Shown one piece after another: positions 11,105 to 22,294 of a stretch of DNA of 64,000 nucleotides (position 1 is the first letter of the stretch; the number at the start of each line of letters is the position of its first letter). Under the pieces are notes generated by a model. That model did no database searches. It was not told the origin of the DNA and saw only the letters and a program-made list of their open reading frames with translations. Source of the DNA: Toxoplasma gondii ME49 (lineage: Eukaryota; Apicomplexa; Conoidasida; Eucoccidiorida; Sarcocystidae); the NCBI RefSeq assembly GCF_000006565.2, contig NC_031477.1, positions 4,119,137-4,183,136 on the forward strand. The letters run 5' to 3'. Made by a program: the position numbers and the translations under genes.

Positions 11105-14100
11105 ATGCCAAGCGGTCTGCAGAGAGCTGCGGACGGTGCGCCGTCTTTGGACCCGTCAGTCAAGCACTCTCAAGACAGCTCGGTCAACCCCGTCAACGTC
11201 TGGAGTCTGTTCGACGAAGCCGCGATAGTGGAGGGGGAAACCGAGGTCTGTTGCGAAGAAGGAAAACCTTCAGGTGGTCCGGTGTGTCGCGAAGCGTCCT
11301 CCCCGGGCTCGCCCAACTTTTTCTCGAGTTCTGAGCCGGCGCTGAGACTAGACAGGCCTTCCCCCGCTCTCCACCCCAGGCCAGACGCCCGAGAAGAGTC
11401 TCAGAGCGATGAGGAGTTCTTCGACGCCCCTGCAGACAGACAGGCGCTTCTAGAAGAGGACCTCCCGCCAGCCACGGCGGTGTATGCAAGCTCACCCGGC
11501 GCCGAAGTCCTAGAAACGCAAGCAGCACTCGAGCCGCCCATCCCCGATGAGAGAGCGTCTGTGGCGTGGACACCTGAGGCGTTGGAGCTGTTGGGGTCTT
11601 CGTCCCCTCTGTCGAACGGCTTTAATGCCGCAGGAGGTCGCCCAGGCTGCGATAGAGGTACTCTTGGTCGGGTGGGAGAGGAACCGGTTGGAACGACAGC
11701 TTCCGCAGCTCCAGAGAGAGCTGCAGAAGACTCCCGATGCTGGTCGGGTGCATTCTACAGCATGGAAGGCGACGGGATAAGTCGACAGGGCACCAAGTCT
11801 CTTGAAGGATTTTCGACTCCCATTCTCCAAAGTTCGGATGCCTTCGACGCCGACGACTGCCTGGCGCCGCTGCAGGAAACTGGCGAGGCACACCCGCAAG
11901 AAAACCTGGTAGCTGACGCCGCGTCGTCCATTCTCTCCGGCAGTGGGTCTGCACTGCCGAGGCCGCTGGCGGCAGACCCGCGCGACAGGGCAGATGTATA
12001 CCTGACGTCGCCGGGAGGCCGCGAGCGAAGCCCAGGTCCGGAGAAGGATCTTGGGGAAGGTGGCGAGTGGGAACACAAAGACAGGATTTTTCCGCCTCTC
12101 TCGGCATCCGGTCCTCTTCTCCACCAACCTGAGCTGTCGCCTGCCTCCTGTTTGCGTTCTACCGACGTCTACCTGTCTCCGTCTGTCCACCACGTCAACG
12201 GACTCCCCGAGGGAGGTGCGAGTTCGAGAGAAGAGTCTTTCGATGCGGAACTGCCCCCGGGGGTGGCGACGCTTACGTCTGGAGCTGGGAGGAACTGTTC
12301 TCTTCCTGGGAACGCTGAACACCCTCCACAGTCGGATTCTTCTGCTTCTTCTGCCCCTCTCGCCCTGCCTCTCCTGCCTCCGTCTCGTCTCCTGAATCTC
12401 CCGGACAGCGCCGTCGCCCACGCTGCGAAGGCGGCTGGCGTCTCTGTTGCTTCTGTCTCCTCTGCCGAAGGTTCGACCTACGTCACAGCGACGACGGCAG
12501 ACGTCGTTGTGGTGCACAACAAGGTCGGAAAGAGTCCCGCAGAGAAGAAGCGAGCAGCGGGAGGGTCGGTCGAAGTTGAGGAAGGAGTGCTTTCGCGGGG
12601 GCCGCAGGCGAGAGAAGGCAGAGGCAGGGAGAGCGAGGCGGAAGCAGGAGAAAGGAAGCGGGAGTTTGCGACAGAGACAGACCTTGTGGGAGGGGGAACG
12701 GCGGACGGAGAAAGCGACGGGGATTCTAGGATGCGCAGAAAAAACGAAGATCAACCCAGTGCACATGGTGCTTTCTCAGCTCGAGGAGAGGAGACAGCGG
12801 AACTCGAGGAAGAGGACAAGGGAGAAGAGTCTCCTCGTTCATCCTTCAGAAAAGTCGAGAAATCCGACGCAACAGACACCGGAATGGTTGCGATGCGTGT
12901 GCAACCTGGAGCCTTCACTTCTCAAAACTCACTGGCTAAAAAGAAAATGCATCAAGGTGCGAAAGAGTAGCCGTGCCGAGTTGTTGACCGGATCCAAGTT
13001 CTATTGTTATACCCACTGTAGTACATATCTGAGGAAGGCAGAGCAGCTATCATATTGAATTGGATTCATCTTCTGCAGGTATGGATATCGCACTACTCGA
13101 TACATATATATTTATATATATGTATAAGGCGCAAAGCCCGCGAGCGGGTGGCAGAGAAGGTCTCGTCTGAGACATCTGCGAGGGAATGGCTTTGTGTGTA
13201 GAATGCTCACGCATGTACGTGTATAGTTACAGTGAGTGTGTGTGTCTACGCAAACAGATACTCACACGTAGGATTTCGAGATTCCTGACGCTGAGTTTGC
13301 TTTGATGAAGGCGTTCTCTGTGTTTCGGCCCCAATCGCTCTTCTTTGTAGATGACTCGGACCCCGCGTGGTACATGCACAAGCGGCATGTCTTCATCTTC
13401 ACTTTTTCGGGGAAACCTGTTTATTCGAGGTGAGCTCGGCGGACTTCGCAGCTTTTTTTGAAGGATGTGAGGAATATTCTGGAAGCTGTGTAGGAATGAA
13501 CGTATTCGGTGGAACGTTTCCGCGAATTAAATCCTCTTCTGAACAATTTAAGAGGGAAACACCTCTGTGACTGTGTTTCATAGTTGAAACGTCATTTCTC
13601 TTGCATGTCATTCAAGGGAGCTTCACGAGCTCTGTCGCATCTTCTTGCGAGAGCGTCTCTGCCGCCACCACGGAAATGGGTGTATTTGTGCCCTTGTCCC
13701 TCATACGAAGACCCTTATTGTTCATGCGATACGTCTTTTTATGCACTGTCAATTAAAGTTAGTGTAAAAAGTTACGACTTCCCTCCTGAAGACGGAAACG
13801 CCGTGAAAGTCGACTGCATACTCTCCGCGCCTGACCCTGTGTGTGTGTGTGTTGCAGATACGGCAACGAGGAACGTTTGAGTGCTTTCACAGGTACGTGG
13901 GTATCTTCTCCTTTCTCTTTAGCCTGTCGAGAACAGAACAAGCGATTTCTGCCCCAAATTGCCGAGGCAAAATGCGACATTTCCGTCTCCAGTTGGTGCA
14001 TGCATGGACTTCAACTGCCCTTGCAGCTAGGCAATCGGAGCACCGGTTCTCAGCAGAGTCTTGAGTGCTCTACAATTTAGAGAGACGCACATCTCTTCCA

Positions 14101-17100
14101 AGCTAGACTGCCTGTTGCGCCGTTGAATCCATCGTCAGAGCGATAGGAAAAGGAGGAATTTTGACTTTTCCCGAGAGAGATCCGGGGATTTGTCTTATAT
14201 GAGGGCGTTCGACTGCTTGCCCTTTTTATTCGGTACGTTTTTCTCGCTCTTCCAGTGGGGATGTATTCATGTCCTCGGTTGTGTTCATCAGGATGCCAGT
14301 GGAAGATCTGTGACGGTGAATTGCATTTGACTGGCGTAACAGCGTTGTCTGTAACGTTCGCGTTCAGCAGCTTCGCAAGTTGCTGTCGTACGGTCTTCGT
14401 GAGTCTCACAGGTGGCGCCACTGTGCAAACAGCGAACGTTTTCCGGAAGCCTCACAGCAAAAGGCAGTTCGTCAAGAATTCGTGAACCGAAACAGACAGT
14501 CATTGGATGGGTTGTCGTTCGGCTCTACATAGGCATCTTCTCGACTGTTCACAAGAGCGACATCGAAACTGTCGTTGGTTTCTTCAGGAGCACTTTCCGC
14601 AATTGTTTCAAAGATGGAGAGCTTCTTCTTCTTCCAAAAGAAGAACGATTGTTTAAGGTTAGTCGAAACTCCTCTAGATATCGATCTTTTATTTCCTTCT
14701 CCGTGTCCATCACTTCTGCACAATGCTTCTGGCAGAACGAAGCTCACAGCTATGCCTTAGTCTCTTGCTCTTTGTTCTCTGCTCAGCCTTTTCTTTTCTG
14801 CTCGTCCACACTTTCCAACGTCCGGCGTTGGCCGCCCGGCCCTCGGTGCTGCATTGAACATCTCCTCCATTCCGCGAACTGTCTCGGGAGGTCGCTTTGA
14901 CCGTCTTTGTCTCGTTTTTCGCCTCTTTGCTTCCTCTTTTAGTCTTTGGGGTTTCAGCCTTCCCGTTTCTCCTCAGATGCATGAATGCGGGAGACAGACG
15001 TTTCGTCTTCCTTCGACGCGGCCCTCTCTACCTCGTCAGCATTGACTCCACCTCCGGAAATGTCCAACAAATACGCAGCGCCCTCATGCTCGTGCACAGA
15101 CAGGTAGGCGTTATTTTCTTGGACGCCACAACTATCGATGTCTTGCCTGAACGATCTTTGTCACAGCGCAGGGTGTCCAATTGGTTCTGCCGGCCCAGTT
15201 CGTTCTCGCATCACTTGACTGGAAGGCTGAGGATAACTAAACGTGTATCATCCGACTTGGTGTTTCGTAGCGTCTTGCGCGGTGGTAAAAGTACCTCCGC
15301 CAAAAACACCGATGGTTGTTCCCTCGCAAGCTGTCTGTAAAGACAGCCGAAACGCAACTTGAGGTCTCGCGCCATATATATACACGGCAGGTCTCAACTA
15401 GCGCTGGGTTTCTTCGGAGAGTCTCGGGAATCGCGTATGCTTGTGTAATCTTATCACCACTGAGGCAGCCGTGGTGGACCTGGAAATAAATCTGCTTGTG
15501 GCTGTGCAGGTGTGCAGGCGCATCCACGCATGCATTGATTAGGAAATGAAGGAAGAAGCCTAGCGAGGCGTTTAGGTGTAGGGATGCGGGAAGGAAGGGG
15601 CAGTTTCAGGGGATTTGCTCTTTTTATCCTTTTGCTGAAACGCTCTCGTTCAACATACAAAATAGTGCCGTTCTCGTACGTTTCTGGTGTGTGTAGTCCA
15701 GAGTTTTTCATCTTTTTGCGTGTGCAAAGACACTCTCGATTGAAGACGGTGATTTCTCTCTGTTCGGTGCTCGCGACAGCTCCTCTGCATCCTCACGAAA
15801 GGCATCGAGAAGACACTCTATAGTCGGCCGAACTTTGATGTCCGTCCTCTTCTTGGAGGTGAGAAGATGAAAAAACTGTAATTCCTTTTTCCTTTTTCTA
15901 CTCAAAAACTCACCCGTTCTCTGACCATATGTCGACCCACGAATTGCTGATCAATGAACAGGCGGACCCCTTACTGGGTAAAGCCTTATCAAGTGTGTTC
16001 TCGTTCCCGGTCGCTCTGCAGGAGACAGAAGCAGCGAAAGTTCTCATGTGTGGAATTCCTTCCTCTCGCTTTCCGCTTGTCCTTATCGTTGTGCATCGGT
16101 CTCCACGTTCCAAAGAATCTTGGTGTTGATTCCTGCTGAAGGGCACCTAAGCAGGGGAACCAAGTGTTGTTCTGTCTCTCGTCCTCTGACTTTCCCCAAG
16201 AAAACTGCACGCGCAGCTATAGATATATAGATATATAGATATATATATATATATATTTTATATATATATTATATATATTATATATATAATATATATATAT
16301 ATAATTCTGTGTACGTGCATGTATGGATATCTTGTGGCCACATGCGCAAGACAAGCCAGAATCTGGTCCGTGTATTGCGTACAGTTATCCACTACGCAGG
16401 AGACTATCAATGTGAATGTCACGATATTTGTAGAGCTTATGTGCAACATTGTTGCTTTACCTACTATTCGCTGGACACCAATATGCTGCATGCGTGGATG
16501 TCTTTTTCGTCTAAATGCAGCGCGGCAGATCTCTGGGGGATCGTCGGTTTCCTCTGATCGTTTCTTCTTCTTACGGTCCTCCTAGAGACGCAAACAAGTG
16601 ACTGTGCGCGTTAAAACTACTTTTCGTATCTGTTTCCTGTGTCTATAACCTGGAGACCTGGTTTCTGGATTTGCTCCTGTGCTTCCCCAGGCACGGACGG
16701 GATCCTGCGGAGTCTTCTCTCGCACTACTCGTCCTCCTTGCTCTCCGTCTTGTACGCTGCGTCGTCTGTCCCTGCTGCCGCTACCTCGCAGTCCCGCAAA
16801 CTCACTGTGTCTCTTTCTTCGCCGTCTGCCAGCCCACAGAAAGGCCAGACAGGGTCGACGGAGAACGAGGAAGCTCTAGAGGACGCGGTCTTGGCTGAGA
16901 AGGGAGGTTTCGAGCCTCTGCCCTTGAATGCAACGATGCGCCACATCGCGAACAACATGCTGAAAACCTACGGGACTTCTCATGTTCTGTAAGAACCGAG
17001 TTAAACATGTTCGTGGAGCTTTTCTGTGGACCAAAGGGGTGACCTATCTCCAACAGAGACGTGCCACTTCGCAAGTATATAGGGCGTCTGTAGGCATGCG

Positions 17101-20100
17101 GACGTAACCCCAGTTCATGAATCTAAGTACACGTTCCTATATAAAGAAGGAAGGATGGATATCTACGACGATCTCTCCCGACTGGAATCTACCGTGCATG
17201 GTCGCCTTCTGCGGCGAGTTTCTCTTGCCGTTCTTTCCGGTACTTTTCTTTTTTCTTCTTTCCCTTTTCGACTTGTCCTCCTACAGTGCAGGTCTGATCC
17301 TGGCGGATCATCGCGTCGTGGCAATGTCTCTCGCAAAAAACTTCGTCCTTCAGCCTACAGGTATATCCCCTTGCAAACAATGGAAATTTCAGTCCTTTTG
17401 TGTCTAACGGAAAGCGCTGTCTCTTCCCTCGTCTCTCTGTGAGGTTTCTGGGGAAACAATACATTCTGCGAGCAGGCTTCACTCAAATTTCCTCGCTGCG
17501 CAGTTTTGCACATCAAGGCAGATGTCGACGTCTATCTAGGTGGACATACTTCTGTCTACGGAAACGCATGCACGTGTGCACTTTTTGCAACATTTCCCTT
17601 TTTTATCCATTCAAGAACTTTCAAAACATGTTTTCTGTTCCACGAACACCGCGTGCGTCTCCGTTTTTGTCGTAAGACCTCCATCACCGCCGCGCATGGT
17701 CAACAGAGAGGAACGTGGGCACAATGGATGTCAAGAGACATCTCGTGTGTGAGGAAGTGTCAGTGTGCTTGAATAAGTCAAACGAAAGTTGTGCAATTCC
17801 CCAGTGTTTCGCAGGACCTGCGTGTGGACATGCGGTTGAGAAGTTGTTCAAGTCGTGCTCACATGTCTGGTTTCGTTTCGCTCTGCGTACTCTCTCCGGT
17901 GCGTTCCTCGGAGAGATCCTACCACGGGATCTGCATGCATTTCTGGGGTGCCAAGTCACTGCAGTCATCACAAAGAGTCCGATTATGAGACGCACGCCGC
18001 CCCGTTCTTTGCGGTGGTTGCTTCGCAACTTGATCTGCAGATATCGTGCTTCTGGTGAACTTTGTCGTGGCATCTCCTGCGCTTCGCCAAGCAGAAAGTT
18101 GGACTCCAATATGTCTCCCCGGCTTCAATGATCGGTAGGTTTCTTCGTCGCGGTCGTCCAAATGCATGTGTCGCCTCGACCTCCTGCGTGGAACATTCCT
18201 GCACTTGACGCGGCTCCTCAGATTTTGAGTGATGACGACGCGACTCTTGTGGGTATTGGGAAGAGGCATTTTAGCTTTCGTGAATTCTCGCTTCTCAAGC
18301 TGACTCCGGAGACCGCCGAACGGTTCATAGCTTTCCCGATGGACTCTCTCTCTTTTGAAGCCTCTGCCATTTTCGCACATCGACGCGTTTGTCTGTTTGA
18401 CTCTCTGTCCTCGTACTTAAGGACGCACGCTGTTTCCAGCCCCTTCTTGGATCTCCTTTGTATGTTTTATGTCTGTACCCACACCCACGTGGACAAATTT
18501 GTGTGCCGTCGTATTGATTTTCATGCACAGCTTTGTTCTATTTATATCGGTGGCAGAATGCCTGCATACTCAGCTCTGCATAAATGTATATATATATATA
18601 TATATATATGTTTATGTGTCATTCTGCAGATACACTCAGGTTGACATGTGTATAATCTATACTTCTTGGTGTCTAGCTGTCTGCATGCCAAGCTCTGTAC
18701 ATAAATGTGTCTCGCTTCTTCGATTGCTCAGGGCATTTTTGTACATGTATGTTCGCTACCTGGTACCCCACGTGTGCTACATCTGTCTCTCATCGAAGAA
18801 CGATGGCGATCAGTTCTTCGCTCTCTCTTCACACTGCACGAAAACGTTTGCAGTAAGTTAAGAAAACAAGTACGATCTGTCAAAAGGGAAAAGAAGTCGT
18901 GCAGTAGGCATCCACGGGTGAATCTCTTAGAACTCTAGAGGTAGACTTACCTTAATGTCCCCTCGACGTGGTTTGTCGAGTGTCATCGCAGTGCCTACGA
19001 GACGTACGGCGACGGGTCAGCAGTCAGACGACAGTTCACTGTCTGTGTCCGTGTATTGCTCACTTTCCGTTTTTGCGTATCTTTCTGCTCATCTCTTAAC
19101 TTCGTCTTTACATTCTGGTGCACCTGCGGTCCCGCTAAGTATTCCAGTCATAAGTTCAGTCGTCTCCCTGCATGCAACGCTAATGTAACGCCACCGATTC
19201 TGCGCGCATTATGCTTCGAAGAGTCAAGGCACCAAAAAAATAGTGGAGAAAGGAGGTGCTAGATGTCCACATATGTGCAATAGGGCTTCTTTGTCTTTTC
19301 TTCTTCTGTCGCCATTGTCCTCGCGTTCTAGGTTCGTATACGGTGATGAACAGCTTGGAACATCAGAGAGTCCGCTGGCAGTCAGACGGCTCGTCCGTTT
19401 GTTGCTGGTGGCGTTTTCATGTTTTCGTCCATTTCTTGGGCGTCACCTTTCACTTTTTCATTCTTTGTGTCCTCGTCTGTGCCCTCCGTCTGGTTCTGTG
19501 TCTCTGCTGCATGTGCTTGCCGCAGAACCGTGCGTTTGCGTCTCTTCTTCGTCTCTTTTCGGTGTCAGTGTGTCATTCGCTCGTTGCTTTCGTTACTTTA
19601 TCACTCATTTTCCTTCGGTTTTTGGGGGCTTTGCCATCTATCTCACATTGTGGCTCTGCACGTCTTTGTCACATCACAGTTGTTGACAAACACCGGCTGT
19701 TTGACTGCAATCGAGCGATCGAGGGAGTACTGCCCCTACAGTCTCCGTAAGTGACGAAATGCAGAAGCAGACACATTGAAGATGCCTGGGATTGAGTCGC
19801 TGTCTTGGGTCTGTGCTCTGTGCGTGGTCTGCCTCGGGTCTGGCTCTCTGTTTCGCCATCGTGTCGTTCCACCCAGGCTCTGTTGTGCTTTTGTTACCAT
19901 TCTGGCAACTGTGTCAGAGGGGCAGTGGTGGTGTCCAGCGTGCTTTGGAAAACCACCATTCGCTTACAAGTTGAACTCACACCATACTGACTCTGGGAGT
20001 ATCCGTCCGAGTGTTACTTCGTACGCAATATAAGGGTCGAAGAGGTTACATGCAGTTCCACAGGACTCCTAAATAAATAAAGACATGTCATCGGTCCGAG

Positions 20101-22294
20101 GGGGAGACGCCCTTGAAACACAGATGCAGCCTGTCTATATGTAGTGTGTCCATGCTCTGTCTCCTTTTGAAACCATCTGGTGATCTGCCGTTGGCTGGAG
20201 ACAGCTCGGCGTTTGTTGATCCTTCAGCCTTTCATTGGGCGCCGCGCTCACTTGTTTTCGTTGTATCGAGGAAAGGTAGGCAACAGGGGTACGTTGCCCG
20301 CTTGACTTGTGAGTTCACTTCTGCTTTGTTTCTCTGTCGGCTTTCAACTGCAGCGCGAAGTTTGTGGGGGTCGCTGGCCCTCTTGCATGTTGGATTTTTT
20401 CTGCCTCCCTCGAAACAGTTCTTCTCTTCTGCGTTGTCATCGGAGATCGACACAGGGAAGCACGCCATTCGCGAGTGAGGAAGGGGGAAGTTTTGCTGAA
20501 GCTTGCGAGGTTTCTTTTCCGGAAAGAGCGGACAGAAGCGACGGACATGCACAGAAAGGGACGAGTGGAAGAGATGGTGGCGAGGAAAGAACAGAGAATC
20601 GAACGGAACATCCAGGGGCGTAGGTACCAAGAGTTTGTCTCTCGTTTTTTCACTTTCCAGATTGCAAGAAGAGTCACAGACACAAACGTCCCTCGGTTTG
20701 CGTGGGGTACTTCCTCTCTTTATCGCCACCAGCTTCTCCAGGAGTGACGGCTCTTGGTGTCGCCCTTTGACTTTCCTTCGTTTTTTCGTTTGTGTGCCTA
20801 AGCCTTTGGGGGAAAACCAAAACAGAACCACATCCCCTGGGCTGACGGTGCAAGACAGACACAAAACGAAAACCATCATTCGCTCTCTTCAACTTTCCTG
20901 ATCGTCGCCAGTCCCTGAGCGTCCATCGTCACTAAAAAGAAGCAAAGAGCCGGGCAGAGGTGTCAGAACGTCACTGGGTCAAAAGCAAAGGAACGCAAGT
21001 GTTACGCTTGTACCTCGTGATGTAGCTAGCTGGTCTCTCGAAGGTCCTGCACTCTCACGTTAGTCTTTAGTTCAAAGACAGAACAAGCGGGGTGTCTCTT
21101 GAAGTTGAAGAACGGAGCAAGAACGCCGGAAGCCAGACGAATCGCGTCGGTGAGGTTTCTTTTTCGTGACCTTCAGTATTCTGAAGCTGTACGTCCAGTG
21201 CGACGAATCTCTTCAGGGCGCGAAGCTGCCTACGCATGCATACATCGAAACAGAGGTGAGGAAGCTATCTGCTATCTCTAAAAAGTTATCTGTTTGAATC
21301 GAAGAGCAACGGCGACTCACTCGGCTCTCTCCGTCTCTCTATGCTAACGTTTCTTCTCTTCTCGCCGTCTTTCGCTTTGTGCCGCTCTCCGTTCGTCCAC
21401 ATGAAGCCTCTGTCTGCGCCTGGACAGTTGCGTTGTCATTTTTCTTTTCGTGTTGCGAGTGTGTAAAGAACGCATGAGTGTCTCAAAGCGATCCCGAATT
21501 CGCCGTGGTAAACCGTAAATCCTCCATATGTTTTTGCCGCATGTTGTTCTTCCTGTGGCCCCCCACAGCGGCATAAAGCCTACGTATGGCGAACAGCGGA
21601 ATTCCACCTTTATACGGCAGTGCCTGCGTGGATAGGTAAGAAGGTCAATGCACCGAAGAAACGAAAACGACACAATGGGTTTAAATCGCGAGCACACTGT
21701 TAAACACACGGTGTGCCCGGAATCCGCGTGCGTGGAGCGAGCGAAGGAAAAGAGAAGAGAAGAGTGTCAAGTGCCAAGAGAGGCGGGATACTTTGGCGTA
21801 GTGAGGTAGACAAGCTAGACCGATGCTTTAGAAACATGGGCAGGAAGCAGTGGACAAGCGGGGAAGCTACGAGAAGAAAAACGTACTATAAATAAAATGG
21901 TGGGGAACCTGAGTAGGACCGAAGTGGAGGAAACAACGGGTGGTACTCAGGCTGGTGTTGGCGTTTTCTGTGTGGGCTTAGTCGGTGACGGAGGTCCAGT
22001 TTTCGCATTCACTAACGACTGATTGCTGGTGTGTGTTCCGGGGGGAGAGGCGCGACCCAAAACTGTGTATCTCAAAAACTGAACAGAGACACGAGAGTCC
22101 CTACAAAACGGAATGGATCTTCCCTCGTGAGAGATAACCAGTGCGTTTTGAGTGCTACAGGAAAGCACGGCTCGTTGTTACTATGTTTTTTTCGCACAGA
22201 GTTGACCACCGTGGTGCTGGAGCAGCTCGCGAAGTGGGTCATGGATCAACGACCTTTCCTTTTCATCACCAACATACCTGTCATCTCTGGATGA
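11105..22294 (+). CDS. MON1: MON1 (SAND family) subunit of the MON1-CCZ1 Rab7 guanine-nucleotide exchange factor
   Basis: Fifteen exons: 11105-12956, 13351-13429, 13858-13892, 14588-14657, 14977-15103, 15780-15858, 16691-16988, 17287-17360, 18041-18134, 18732-18852, 19680-19746, 20354-20474, 21177-21255, 21569-21635, 22200-22294. Every intron is GT-AG, all phases agree, and the product is 1085 residues. Exon 1 encodes about 617 acidic, Ser/Pro/Glu-rich residues with no recognised domain. The MON1 core then follows family order: WYMHKRHVFIFTFSGKPVYS, RYGNEERLSAFTGALSAIVS, FVFLRRGPLYLVSIDS, RPNFDVRPLLG, ILADHRVVAMSLA, ESWTPICLPGFND, FLYMYVRYL, and the C-terminal VVLEQLAKWVMDQRPFLFIT. MON1-CCZ1 acts on late endosomes by loading Rab7 with GTP; a role in the parasite's endosome-like or vacuolar compartment is inferred. 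The start site TCAAAATGCC fits coccidian starts. Introns carry (TA)n tracts. Exon 3 is only 35 bases. Confidence 0.95.
13101..13126. repeat. TA-rich microsatellite in MON1 intron 1
   Basis: A short TA tract with one TTTA interruption lies in the intron between 12957 and 13350. Confidence 0.7.
16218..16304. repeat. long TA/TAGA microsatellite in MON1 intron 6
   Basis: Repeated TATAGATA units grade into about 60 bases of alternating and inverted TA blocks, in the intron between 15859 and 16690. It is the longest pure A/T stretch in the window and could fold on itself. Confidence 0.9.
18586..18609. repeat. (TA)n microsatellite in MON1 intron 9
   Basis: About a dozen TA dinucleotides lie in the intron between 18135 and 18731. 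Confidence 0.8.

Noticed and set aside
11510..12766. 418-codon minus-strand open frame
   Set aside because: It is antisense to MON1 exon 1. Its Arg/Ser/Leu-rich composition is typical of a shadow frame, and it has no domain.
12447..13058. 203-codon plus-strand frame overlapping the MON1 exon 1 end
   Set aside because: It is out of frame with the MON1 coding sequence, which is fixed by the conserved core in the following exons. The Arg/Lys-rich product is a frame artefact.
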